Positions 34,353 to 41,962 of a stretch of DNA of 64,000 nucleotides are shown piece after piece. The stretch's first letter is position 1. The number at the start of each line of letters is the position of its first letter. The stretch is from contig JBMOPC010000024.1 of the NCBI GenBank assembly GCA_049323915.1, positions 1 to 64,000 of the forward strand, written 5' to 3'. The translations under genes were made by a program, and so were the position numbers. The notes beneath the pieces were generated by a model. It worked only from the letters and a program-made list of their open reading frames with translations. It searched no databases and was not told the DNA's origin. This DNA is from BRHc4a sp049323915 (GTDB lineage: Bacteria > Bacillota > Desulfotomaculia > Desulfotomaculales > Desulfocucumaceae).

Positions 34353-35098
34353 TAAATGTAGACAATATGCATCGAAAGCAGTGCCAGCACTTCCACGCAC
34401 TCGCTTATGGCGCCCAGGGTGTCTCCGGTCATCCCGCCGATCTTCCGCGACATGAACCTCCCCAGGGCTATCGTCCCCAGCAGGGCGGCCGCCGCCGGGA
34501 CGGCTCCTTTCGGTCCCAGCGGGACCGCCGCCGCCGCCAGGGTGATGGCCGATGCCAAAAGCACCTCCCGGGTTCCCACATGGTCCGTAAAGCCGCCTGT
34601 GCCGCCGCCGGGCCTGGCGTATGGGTGCGCGGCCGCCGCGTATACCTGCGACCAGCGGCCCAGGGCCGGGAAAAGGACCAGTGAAACGGCCTTTGCTTCC
34701 TGGGGCAGCTGCCAGAGGAGCACGAATTTTGACAAAAGGACCAGGACTCCAGCCGTAACGCCGTGGGATCCCACCCTGCTGTCCTTCATTATTTCCAGCG
34801 CCCGCTCCCCCGGCTTTCCGCTGAAGAGGCCGTCTGCGGCGTCCATCAGGCCGTCGGTGTGCATATTGCCGGTGATCAGCACCAGGAAAACAATTGAAAA
34901 GAGGTCGCACACAGGCGGGGAAAAAACCGTGGACAGTAAAATGTTCACCCCCGCCGCCGAAGCGCCCAGCAGAAGGCCGACCAAGGGGAAATAGGCCATT
35001 GACCCGGCCATGTCCCTGTCCCGGACCGGTGCCCGCACGGTCACCGGTATCCTGGTTAAAAACTGCAGTGCCAGCAGTAATTTCAAGAGAAACATCAC
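34331..35098 (-). CDS. cobS: adenosylcobinamide-GDP ribazoletransferase (cobalamin synthase)
   Basis: 255 residues, polytopic. CobS signatures: LLALQFLTRIPV, the metal-binding NMHTDGLMDAADGLFSG, and DSRVGSHGVTAGVLV. It joins alpha-ribazole (from CobT) to adenosylcobinamide-GDP in the membrane. Start GTG 35098 or ATG 35095. The C-terminus (YSGTFLS) derives from a GGGGACA/TGTCCCC repeat that has overrun the native end. cobS is inserted between the ThiC paralogues and cobT, an addition to the minimal bza operon. Confidence 0.93.
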   Translation of the reverse strand: MMFLLKLLLALQFLTRIPVTVRAPVRDRDMAGSMAYFPLVGLLLGASAAGVNILLSTVFSPPVCDLFSIVFLVLITGNMHTDGLMDAADGLFSGKPGERALEIMKDSRVGSHGVTAGVLVLLSKFVLLWQLPQEAKAVSLVLFPALGRWSQVYAAAAHPYARPGGGTGGFTDHVGTREVLLASAITLAAAAVPLGPKGAVPAAAALLGTIALGRFMSRKIGGMTGDTLGAISECVEVLALLSMHIVYIYSGTFLS

Positions 35099-35159
35099 CC
35101 GCTAGAAGAATGTTGCAAAACTCATTGAAAAGGCTTTAACATGTGTAATCGACTACCGC

Positions 35160-35290
35160 CAGAGGCTGTTCAAAAAGCTCCAGATGCAAGGCCGGCAAGG
35201 CTTCAAGCGGAGGTGTACGCGTTGTACGTTGAGCATTGGAGCCGCAGTCGCAACGCAGCAGATGGACTTTTTCAACAGTCTCCTAGGAGA
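35160..35290. repeat. MITE-like inverted-repeat element at the bzaB stop
   Basis: About 125 bases bounded by imperfect inverted ends: GAGGCTGTTCAAAAAGCTCCA on the left and TGGACTTTTTCAACAGTCTC on the right. The middle carries GTACGCGTTGTACGTTGAGC and GCAACGCAGCAGA. Elements of this form are widespread in anaerobic bacteria. The right end (CCTAGGAGAC) contains the bzaB stop codon. Confidence 0.7.
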
Positions 35291-36563
35291 TGCCGAAGTA
35301 TCTGGCGGCTATTTGGGCCGCGCATTCATTTCCGCATGCGGCGCAGGGCTGCTCCTCGTTTTCCTGTTTCGCCCTTTCGCCCCACTTTGACGGGTCCAGT
35401 GAGAGGGCGACCTGCCTGTCATAGTCCAGGGCCGACCTGGCCCGGGCCATCTGTGTGTCTCTTTCCCAGGCCGTCCTGTTCCCCCGGGCCAGGTCGGCGG
35501 CGTGGGCGGCTATGCGGGCGGCCATTACGCCGTCCTTAACGTCGGCCTCGCTGGGGAGACCCAGGTGTTCGGCGGGAGTGACGTAGCACAGGAAGTCGGC
35601 TCCGGCGGCGCCTGCGATGGCACCGCCTATGGCCGAGGTGATGTGGTCGTACCCGGGGGCTACATCGGTGGCCAGGGTGCCCAGTATGAAGTAAGGGGCG
35701 CCGTTGCAAAGCCTTTTTTGCAGCAGCATGGTGGTTTCCACGTGGTGCATGGGCACGTGTCCCGGGCCCTCAACCATGACCTGAACTCCGGCCTCCTGGG
35801 CCCTTGCCGCCAGCTCTCCGGCTATTATAAGCCCCTGAAGCTGGGCGCCGTCCAGGGAGTCGGCGGTGGAACCGGGGCGGATAGCGTCCCCGAGGCTCAA
35901 GGTTACGTCGTATTCCTTTAAAATTGCCAGCAGGCGGTCAAACTGATCGTAAAGGGGGTTTTCCTTCCGGTTGTGGAGCATCCACCCGGTCAGGAAGGCC
36001 CCTCCCCGGCTCACCACGTCGGTAACCCTGCCCCTGGCCTGCAGCCTTTTAATCACGTCAAAGTTAAGGGCACAGTGGATGGCCATGAAGTCTACGCCTT
36101 CGGCCGCCTGTTTTTCTATGGAGGCGAACATGTCTTCGGCGGTCATGTTGACAATGGCGCCGCGCCTTTCTATGGCCTCAATGGCCGCCTGGTAGACCGG
36201 CACGCTTCCCACGGGGACGTTGGCTTTTTCCAGGGTCAATTTTCTCATGCCGTCTATGTCGCCCCCGGTGCTCAGGTCCATCACCGAGTCGCAGCCGGAA
36301 GCCTCGGCCATGGCCAGCTTTTTTACTTCGGCGGATATCCGGTCGCGGTCGCTGGATGTGCCTATGAGGGCGTTTACCTTTATGCGAAGCCCCTGTCCGA
36401 TGCCGCATACCTTTATGTCCCTGCGGAGTCTGTTTTTAGGTATTACGATTTTTCCCGAGGCAACCCCGGACCTTATAAAATCGACACTCAGACCTTCCCT
36501 TTCCGCCACCATTTCCATTTCTGCGGTAACCTTGCCGGCGCGGGCCGCCAGTACCTGAGTCAT
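35283..36563 (-). CDS. bzaB: ThiC paralogue, BzaB-like (5-hydroxybenzimidazole synthesis)
   Basis: 426 residues from ATG 36563 (after AAAGGGTG; frame opens at TTG 36569). ThiC-family radical SAM lyase: KVNALIGTSSD, DLSTGGD, VDFMAIHCALN, SRGGAFLTGWML, EGPGHVPMHH, and a C-terminal cluster motif CAACGNEC. ThiC has CX2CX4C, here CX2CX3C. A second ThiC-like gene directly upstream and cobT/bzaC/D/E downstream identify it as half of the BzaA-BzaB pair that turns aminoimidazole ribotide into 5-hydroxybenzimidazole, rather than thiamine synthesis. A/B assignment is by order. The stop lies within a MITE-like repeat. Confidence 0.85.
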   Translation of the reverse strand: MTQVLAARAGKVTAEMEMVAEREGLSVDFIRSGVASGKIVIPKNRLRRDIKVCGIGQGLRIKVNALIGTSSDRDRISAEVKKLAMAEASGCDSVMDLSTGGDIDGMRKLTLEKANVPVGSVPVYQAAIEAIERRGAIVNMTAEDMFASIEKQAAEGVDFMAIHCALNFDVIKRLQARGRVTDVVSRGGAFLTGWMLHNRKENPLYDQFDRLLAILKEYDVTLSLGDAIRPGSTADSLDGAQLQGLIIAGELAARAQEAGVQVMVEGPGHVPMHHVETTMLLQKRLCNGAPYFILGTLATDVAPGYDHITSAIGGAIAGAAGADFLCYVTPAEHLGLPSEADVKDGVMAARIAAHAADLARGNRTAWERDTQMARARSALDYDRQVALSLDPSKWGERAKQENEEQPCAACGNECAAQIAARYFGIS

Positions 36564-36580
36564 AGTCAATCACCCTTTCC

Positions 36581-37879
36581 TCAACAAGTTTGCCGGGCAG
36601 TGCCCAGATATTCGGAAACCACTTTCATGGCGCAGTACTTGCCGCACATGGCGCAGCCCTCGGATGAGTCGTCGCTTCTCTCTTTCCGGAGTTTTGCCGC
36701 CCGAACCGGGTCGATGGAGAGCTCGATCTGCTTTTTCCAGTTCAGGTCTTTTCTGGCCCGGGAGATTTCCAGGTCCCATTGGGCCGCCCCGGGCAGTCCC
36801 CGGGCCAGGTCGGCGGCGTGGGCCGCTATACGCGCGGCGATGACTCCTTCCCGCACCTGTTCGGCGTCCGGCAGTCCAATATGCTCGGGGGCGGTGACGT
36901 AGCACAGGAATTCGGCGCCGGCCCAGGCGCTGACGGCCCCGCCTATGGCCGCGCTGATATGGTCATACCCGGCGGCGATGTCTGTTGCAACCGGGCCGAA
37001 GACAAAGTACGGCGCTCCCTTGCACAGGCTTTTCTGCAGCGTCACCGTCGCCTTGAGCTGGTTTAGGGGAACGTGGCCCGGCCCCTTGACCATTATCTGC
37101 ACTCCGGCCTCCCTGGCCCGCCGGACCAGTTCGCCCAGTATCACCAGTTCCTGCACCTGGGGGCCGTCCAGGGAGTCGGCGAGGCAGCCCGGCCTCATGC
37201 CGTCGGCCAGGCTGATGGTGGCGTCGCAGCGCCGGGCTATTTCCAGCACTCTGTCGTAGTGTGTGTATAGTGGGTTTTCCGACTGATTGTATATCATCCA
37301 GCCGATCAGGTGAGAGCCCCCGTAGCTCACCAGCGGGTCGACCCTGCCGTCCTTTTTGGCCCTCTCCACTATTTCCATGGTTGTCCCGCAGTGCATGGCC
37401 AGGAAGTCGACGCCGTCGGCGGCGTGCCTCTCGATCACTTCAAACAGGTCATCCACTTTCATTTTGGCGGTGGAACCGTATTTTTCCCCGGCTTCGGCCA
37501 GTGCCTGGTACAGGGGCAGAGTCCCCACCGGAACGGGGCTTGTGTTAAGCGCCTTCCGGCGCATGGCGTTTATGTCGCCGCTGACGCTCAGGTCCATGAT
37601 TGCGTTGGTCCCGGCCTCCACCGCAGCCCTTATTTTCTCCAGCTCTTCCGGAATGGAGGCATTGTTTCCGTGCAGTCCGACGCTGGCGCTCACCTTGGTC
37701 CTAAGCCCGGTCCCGATGCCCACCGGCTTTGAATTGCGGCGGTTTACGCTGCGGGGTATCACTATGGTCCCGGCCGACACCCCTTCAATTACATATTCAG
37801 GGGGAACGCCTTCGTCCAGCGCCACCTGCCTTATTTCGGCGGTGATCTCCCCCCGGCGGGCTCTGTTTAAAAGTGTCAT
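36581..37879 (-). CDS. bzaA: ThiC paralogue, BzaA-like (5-hydroxybenzimidazole synthesis)
   Basis: 432 residues from ATG 37879, five bases after GGGAGGGA (the frame opens further up at 37918, inside the terminator region). ThiC-family blocks: KVSASVGLHGN, DLSVSGDINAMRR, VDFLAMHCGTTME, SYGGSHLIGWM, KGPGHVPLNQ, and the C-terminal cluster motif CAMCGKYC (CX2CX3C; ThiC usually CX2CX4C). About half identical by eye to its downstream neighbour. First gene after the cobalamin riboswitch, as expected for bzaA. Converts aminoimidazole ribotide toward 5-hydroxybenzimidazole together with BzaB. Confidence 0.85.
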   Translation of the reverse strand: MTLLNRARRGEITAEIRQVALDEGVPPEYVIEGVSAGTIVIPRSVNRRNSKPVGIGTGLRTKVSASVGLHGNNASIPEELEKIRAAVEAGTNAIMDLSVSGDINAMRRKALNTSPVPVGTLPLYQALAEAGEKYGSTAKMKVDDLFEVIERHAADGVDFLAMHCGTTMEIVERAKKDGRVDPLVSYGGSHLIGWMIYNQSENPLYTHYDRVLEIARRCDATISLADGMRPGCLADSLDGPQVQELVILGELVRRAREAGVQIMVKGPGHVPLNQLKATVTLQKSLCKGAPYFVFGPVATDIAAGYDHISAAIGGAVSAWAGAEFLCYVTAPEHIGLPDAEQVREGVIAARIAAHAADLARGLPGAAQWDLEISRARKDLNWKKQIELSIDPVRAAKLRKERSDDSSEGCAMCGKYCAMKVVSEYLGTARQTC

Positions 37880-37901
37880 CCCAATCCCTCCCAATAATAA
37901 A

Positions 37902-37940
37902 AATAAAAAAGTCCTCAACCTTAAAGGTTAAGGACTTTTC
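37902..37940 (-). terminator. riboswitch-controlled terminator
   Basis: Minus strand: AAAAGTCCTTAACC pairs with GGTTGAGGACTTTT across a 5-base loop, followed by TTATTTTT. It lies between the riboswitch and the bzaA start and should stop transcription when B12 is bound. Confidence 0.85.
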
Positions 37941-37959
37941 CATCATCCTCAATCGCAAG

Positions 37960-38155
37960 ACTAAAAGGCAGGTCTCCTGGCTAACGGTTCATCGCTTTTT
38001 CCGGGCCTTCCCGGGTTTTCACCCAGTGGCATCGACCGGAGAAGCTCACCGACTACAGTGGCGGGTCCGCGCCGTTTCAAGAACCGCGAAGGACGCGATT
38101 CTTGCCGGACTTCCCTATTCTCCCTGACGGGCACCTTTTGCTGAAGGTATTATTA
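37960..38155 (-). promoter_or_regulatory. cobalamin (adenosylcobalamin) riboswitch
   Basis: Minus strand shows, in order, AGGTGCCCG, GGGAATAGGGAAGTCCGG, the CCGCCACTGTAG segment, GATGCCACTGGGTGAAAACC and the closing B12 box AGCCAGGAGACCTGCCT. Together with the terminator at 37902-37940 it forms a transcriptional off-switch for the whole lower-ligand operon. Confidence 0.93.
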
Positions 38156-38283
38156 AATTTGGGTTACTTAAGTATACTACCTAGAATGTGTAATTCCTTC
38201 CAGACTGATTGATTTTTTATTGTGTATTGAATATATATGTTACTTTAACGTAGTAAAGTGTCTTAGTAAATGTATATCTATAG

Positions 38284-38380
38284 GGTCACTTTGGGGGTTC
38301 CAAGGGGGCAAGCCTCCTTGCTTCAGTGGGGGGTTGAGGACGTTTATACCGTCCGAAGGGGCGCCCAGCCCCTTTTAAGA
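38284..38380. repeat. dispersed repeat B (partner of 11712-11790)
   Basis: CCTTGCTTCAGTGGGGGGTT, GGACGTTTATACCGTCCGAA and hairpin AGGGGC-GCCCA-GCCCCT, homologous to 11712-11790. The stretch 38156-38283 between the riboswitch and this repeat is AT-rich and probably contains the operon promoter; I see no gene there. Confidence 0.65.
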
Positions 38381-38386
38381 TAAAGT

Positions 38387-38427
38387 GGCCCCTCTGACAA
38401 CCACCATACGGGTGTGTTGTCAGAGGA
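38387..38427 (+). terminator. hairpin overlapping the deoC stop
   Basis: Perfect 11-bp stem CCTCTGACAAC/GTTGTCAGAGG. The 3' arm contains the deoC stop codon. A T-run follows only on the plus strand. Confidence 0.55.
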
Positions 38428-39100
38428 CCTTTTTTATCTCATTCATTATCTGAACGCCTGAGCTTGTGCCTATCCTGGCGGCTCCGGCCCTTATCATGCT
38501 TAAGGCCTGGGCCGCCGTTTTTATACCCCCGGAGGCCTTTACGCCCATAGCGGGTGAAACTGTCCTGCTTATAAGCTCCACGTCTTCCACGGTGGCCCCG
38601 GAAGGGCCAAAGCCGGTGCTGGTTTTTACATAGCGGGCCCCGGCGCTTTCGCAAATGCGGCAGGCGTCTTCCTTTTCACTGACAGTCAGGTAGCAGGTTT
38701 CGATAATGACCTTTACCAGCGCTTCGGGGTTTGCGGCGGCGGCGGCCTCCACAACGGAACTGATGTCCCGGCATACCAGGTCAAACTTACCTTCCTTTAA
38801 AAGTCCTATGTTAATCACCATGTCGATTTCGGCGGCCCCGCTCTTTACCGCCTCAAAAGCCTCAGCGGACTTTGCCGCGGTGGAGGAGGCCCCCAGTGGG
38901 AAACCGGCCACGGCGCACACCACAATGCCGGTCCCGGCCAGTGCCCGGGCCGCTGTGGAAACCCTGGACGGGTTGACGCAGACTGCCTTGAAACCGTATT
39001 CCACCGCTTCCGCGCAAAGCTTCAGAATATCCTCTCCGGTGGAGTCCGGCTTAAGCAGGGTGTGGTCAATCATCCGGGCGATGTTTTGAGGTATTGTCAA
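38420..39100 (-). CDS. deoC: deoxyribose-phosphate aldolase
   Basis: 226 residues. Class I aldolase motifs: IDHTLLKPD, AVCVNPSRV, VKVIIETCYL (Schiff-base Lys) and YVKTSTGFGPSGATV (second Lys), GVKASGGI. Cleaves deoxyribose-5-phosphate to glyceraldehyde-3-phosphate and acetaldehyde. TTG 39100 follows GGAGGTCAGTTGCC. No other nucleoside-catabolism genes are nearby. It is not part of the riboswitch operon. Confidence 0.95.
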   Translation of the reverse strand: MTIPQNIARMIDHTLLKPDSTGEDILKLCAEAVEYGFKAVCVNPSRVSTAARALAGTGIVVCAVAGFPLGASSTAAKSAEAFEAVKSGAAEIDMVINIGLLKEGKFDLVCRDISSVVEAAAAANPEALVKVIIETCYLTVSEKEDACRICESAGARYVKTSTGFGPSGATVEDVELISRTVSPAMGVKASGGIKTAAQALSMIRAGAARIGTSSGVQIMNEIKKVL

Positions 39101-39235
39101 GGCAACTGACCTCCGTATGATTTTTTAAGACACCATTAAACTATGCTTTGTAGACAACTTTTCAATACCCGAAAATCTTCTGACTTTTGGGGTCGCTCCG
39201 GGGTCGTGTACGGGCCGGGGGAGTGGTTTAATCGC

Positions 39236-39338
39236 TTAAATCACTCCCCCCTCAATGCATGTCGCTTGAGGGTCGCTGCTAATGTAGGCTGTCACTATTC
39301 TGAGTTCTGTGTTCTGAGTTCCAGTCGCCCGCAGGGCG
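39236..39338 (-). repeat. dispersed repeat, copy 3 of 3, with terminator hairpin
   Basis: Shares ATCACTCCCCCCTCA, the GCATGTCGCTTGAGGGTCGC core and TGAGTTCTGTGTTCTGAGTT with 4524-4637, and the same TCGCCC/GGGCGA hairpin (39325-39338) close to the 3' end of a minus-strand gene, here tetR. Confidence 0.75.
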
Positions 39339-39357
39339 AATTTGTTCATAAAAGCAA

Positions 39358-39987
39358 TCAGTGTTTCTGCAGTATGCCGCCGGGGAACGGGGGAGGGCTT
39401 CCGTCCACCGAAAGTCCCCGGGCCAGAATGTTATATACGGGTATGGACATGTCTGTAATGTCATATTGCTTGCTGGTCAGCACCCAGCATGTGGCCACCT
39501 CGTCCATGCTGCCGAATATTATTTTGCGGGCCAGCCGCGGGTTTATCTCCGGGCTGAAGCATCCTTTTTCGATGCCCGCCTTTACCACCTGTTCTATCAG
39601 GTTGTAGTAATCCCTGATTATTTCCGAAATACCCTTTCTGATGGAGGGCTCAGACTGCCGGAGTTCGATTTGCAGTACCGCAGCAAGGTTCCGGTCGGTC
39701 TGCATCCTGGTAAAGTGGATGTGTATAAGCCGGGCCAGCATTTCGAAAGGGTCTCCGACATCCTTCAGCTCCTTCTGGACCATACCCACAAAGGACCCCA
39801 TCTTGTTCCTGAACAGTGAAATAAGGACATCCTCCTTGTTTTCAAAGTACAGGTAGATGGTTCCGTCGGCGACTCCGGCTTCCTTCGCGATCCGCGACAC
39901 CTGGGCGTTGTGGTAGCCGCTCTTGGCGATGACTGTAACCGCCGCGTCTATTATCGCCTGGTATTTTTCCCCGGTTCTTTTTGCCAA
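39358..39987 (-). CDS. TetR/AcrR family regulator
   Basis: 209 residues from TTG 39987, which follows GGGGGGGTTGGG; the open frame extends to 40023 without a site. Helix-turn-helix at about 8-55 (IIDAAVTVIAKSGYHNAQVSRIAKEAGVADGTIYLYFENKEDV), C-terminal ligand domain resembling FadR/KstR-type regulators of fatty-acid genes. No adjacent target gene; it may control acyl-CoA genes elsewhere or itself. Confidence 0.88.
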   Translation of the reverse strand: MAKRTGEKYQAIIDAAVTVIAKSGYHNAQVSRIAKEAGVADGTIYLYFENKEDVLISLFRNKMGSFVGMVQKELKDVGDPFEMLARLIHIHFTRMQTDRNLAAVLQIELRQSEPSIRKGISEIIRDYYNLIEQVVKAGIEKGCFSPEINPRLARKIIFGSMDEVATCWVLTSKQYDITDMSIPVYNILARGLSVDGSPPPFPGGILQKH

Positions 39988-40111
39988 TTTATCCCAACCC
40001 CCCCCTGGAACGTTAAAAAGCATGAGTAATTACTGGCTTTTATTATAACACGTATTATTGTATATCTTTTTTGCGCTGTTAACTATAACAGAAATACATC
40101 AATCGTAATAA

Positions 40112-40408
40112 TCAAAATTTTTCGCCCATTTTTTTGTCAAGGCGGGCAACGTGCACCAGTATGTGCGCCACGGCGTTGTACAGTTCCGGCGGGATTTCCA
40201 CGTCCGCCCCCAGCCTTACCAGAGCCTGGGCCAGTATGGTGTCCCGGTATACGGGAACCTTTTCTTTTTCGGCTATTTCCCTTATTTTGGCCGCCAGGTC
40301 GCCTTTACCTGCGGCCACAACAACGGGTACCCGGTCTTTTCCGTGTTCGTAGCGAAGGGCGGCGGCAATTTCGGTTGTTTTTTCAGGAGGCGCTTTTTTT
40401 TCATCCAT
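40112..40408 (-). CDS. FlhB C-terminal domain-like protein (YlqH type)
   Basis: 98 residues matching the cytoplasmic C-terminal domain of FlhB/EscU: AAALRYEHGKDRVPVVVAAG, KIREIAEKEKVPVYRD, LAQALVRLGADVEIP. No membrane part, and the NPTH autocleavage site is absent. Stand-alone copies (YlqH) are common in Firmicutes. It starts four bases after the FliK-like gene stop, an FliK-FlhB pairing that mimics the flagellar export switch. Role outside flagella unknown. Confidence 0.87.
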   Translation of the reverse strand: MDEKKAPPEKTTEIAAALRYEHGKDRVPVVVAAGKGDLAAKIREIAEKEKVPVYRDTILAQALVRLGADVEIPPELYNAVAHILVHVARLDKKMGEKF

Positions 40409-40412
40409 AATA

Positions 40413-41012
40413 TTACACTTCCAGATCCAGAAGATAATTGGCCGGGGCCGTTAATCCGGGTACTATATCGGCGCAGCCGGTTATTCCGGGCCTGGTTATT
40501 CCCGCTGCCCTTACATCGGGGTATCCCAGCTTCCGCAGGCTTTCCACCAGATGTGGAAGGTCCTCCCTTATTATGCCTGTGTATGAGTCTTCCTCTGCGT
40601 AGAATGAGATGGAGAGGGATTTGCTTCTTGCCGCCATATGAATCCAGATCACGCCCAGGTTATCGGTTTTAAGACGCATGAACAGGCTGGCCGGGGTGTC
40701 GGTGCCGCTGGTGGCCCTGCTTTCACTGTCATTTTTTATATAGAAGCGGGATTCGCTGAAAAGGGGGGACTTATAGGGCAGGGGCAAAACATCCGGGAGG
40801 GCGTGGCCTGCCGAAGGCGAAGGCGGCGCTTTCATTTCACCCTCGCCCACTTTTCCGGCGCCTGCTGCGGCGGCGGCCTCACCTGCGCCTCCGGCCGCCT
40901 GCCTCTTTACCTCTCCGGTATCCTGCCTTGAAGTGGCCTTGTCCATCCTGTTTTGGACGGTCCGCCCCGAAAGTATATTCAGAAGGGCCGGAAGCATGTT
41001 GTGTGTTTGCAT
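40413..41012 (-). CDS. FliK C-terminal-like protein (YlqG type)
   Basis: 199 residues. The N-terminal half is Ala/Gly/Glu-rich and disordered. The C-terminal half (about 108-199; LFMRLKTDNLGVIWIHMAAR, SLSISFYAEEDSYTGIIRE) resembles the FliK hook-length domain. Coupled to the FlhB-C-like gene downstream. ATG 41012 follows GGAAGTG. No other flagellar genes are present. Confidence 0.7.
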   Translation of the reverse strand: MQTHNMLPALLNILSGRTVQNRMDKATSRQDTGEVKRQAAGGAGEAAAAAGAGKVGEGEMKAPPSPSAGHALPDVLPLPYKSPLFSESRFYIKNDSESRATSGTDTPASLFMRLKTDNLGVIWIHMAARSKSLSISFYAEEDSYTGIIREDLPHLVESLRKLGYPDVRAAGITRPGITGCADIVPGLTAPANYLLDLEV

Positions 41013-41152
41013 TATGTAACACTTCCGATAAATTGTATTTTAACTATATTATCGAAAAAAATGGTGGTTAATTAAAGGTGTTTTTTAAATATTTTGTATC
41101 AGTGAAGGATTTTCAGCGGGTGGGGCGAAAAAGGCCTCAGGGAGGTTTTAGA

Positions 41153-41821
41153 ATGGATATGGCGGCAATATTCACAACAGCATTTCTGGTTGGTTTTTCG
41201 GGGGCGATGATGCCGGGGCCGCTGCTGGCGGTGGCCGTTGGTGAGGCCGCCAGGAGGGGATTCTGGTCCGGCCCCCTCCTTGTGCTGGGACATGCGGCGC
41301 TAGAGCTTCTCCTGGTGGTGCTTCTGGTGATGGGCCTGGCATCGGTGCTGGGAAAGGTTGAGGCCAGGATAGTCATCGGGCTGATAGGAGGCCTGTTTTT
41401 ACTGTATTTCGGCTGGGGTATGTCCATGGACGCCCTTAAAGGCAGGGTTACCCTTGATTTGGAAGATAAAAAGTCCGGCGGCGCCGGGGGGACACCCGGG
41501 GCGGGCGGAAGGGGGATGCGCCCGGTGCTGGCCGGCGCTCTGGTGAGTTTTTCCAACCCGTACTGGAGCATGTGGTGGGCCACGGTGGGCCTTCTGTACA
41601 TAACCCAGGCCCTGCAGGGAGGGGCGCTGGCGGTTGCTTCCTTTTATTCGGGCCACATACTTGCCGATCTGGCCTGGTACAGCCTGGTGGCGGCGGCGGT
41701 TACGGGGGGCAGGCGCTTTATTACGCAGAGGCTGTACAGATCGGTGCTGGTGGTGTGCGGCCTCTTTATAATAGGGCTTGGTGGTTATTTCATCTGGGAT
41801 GCAATTTTGAATATCATATAG
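41153..41821 (+). CDS. LysE/RhtB family transporter
   Basis: 222 residues from ATG 41153, after GGGAGGTTTTAGA; the longer frame from 41078 lacks a site. About six membrane helices with the family motif GAMMPGPLLAVAV near the N-terminus and SNPYWSMWW in the middle. Family members export amino acids or small metabolites; the substrate is unknown. A Gly-rich loop (GGAGGTPGAGGRG) separates the halves. Confidence 0.87.
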   Translation: MDMAAIFTTAFLVGFSGAMMPGPLLAVAVGEAARRGFWSGPLLVLGHAALELLLVVLLVMGLASVLGKVEARIVIGLIGGLFLLYFGWGMSMDALKGRVTLDLEDKKSGGAGGTPGAGGRGMRPVLAGALVSFSNPYWSMWWATVGLLYITQALQGGALAVASFYSGHILADLAWYSLVAAAVTGGRRFITQRLYRSVLVVCGLFIIGLGGYFIWDAILNII

Positions 41822-41837
41822 GGCGGATAAAATAAGA

Positions 41838-41940
41838 GTAGTCAGTATTCAAAACTCAGTAGTCAGTAGTCGTAATTAAACAGTAAAATCCGGTTTGGGG
41901 GGAAGATTATTCTGAATTCTGGGTTCTGACTTCTTGTATT
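41838..41940. repeat. CAGAACTCAG-type repeats
   Basis: GTCAGTATTCAAAACTCAGTAG with GTCAGTAGTC, then TTCTGAATTCTGGGTTCTGA in the opposite sense, between lysE-like and Memo genes. Degenerate members of the family at 6258 and 50662. Confidence 0.6.
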
Positions 41941-41962
41941 CTTTATGAGAAAGGTGATTCCT

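Noticed and set aside
35283..37879. Thiamine gene thiC (two copies)
   Set aside because: Paired paralogues with a shortened cluster motif behind a cobalamin riboswitch, in an operon with cobT/cobS and bzaCDE-like genes; no TPP riboswitch.
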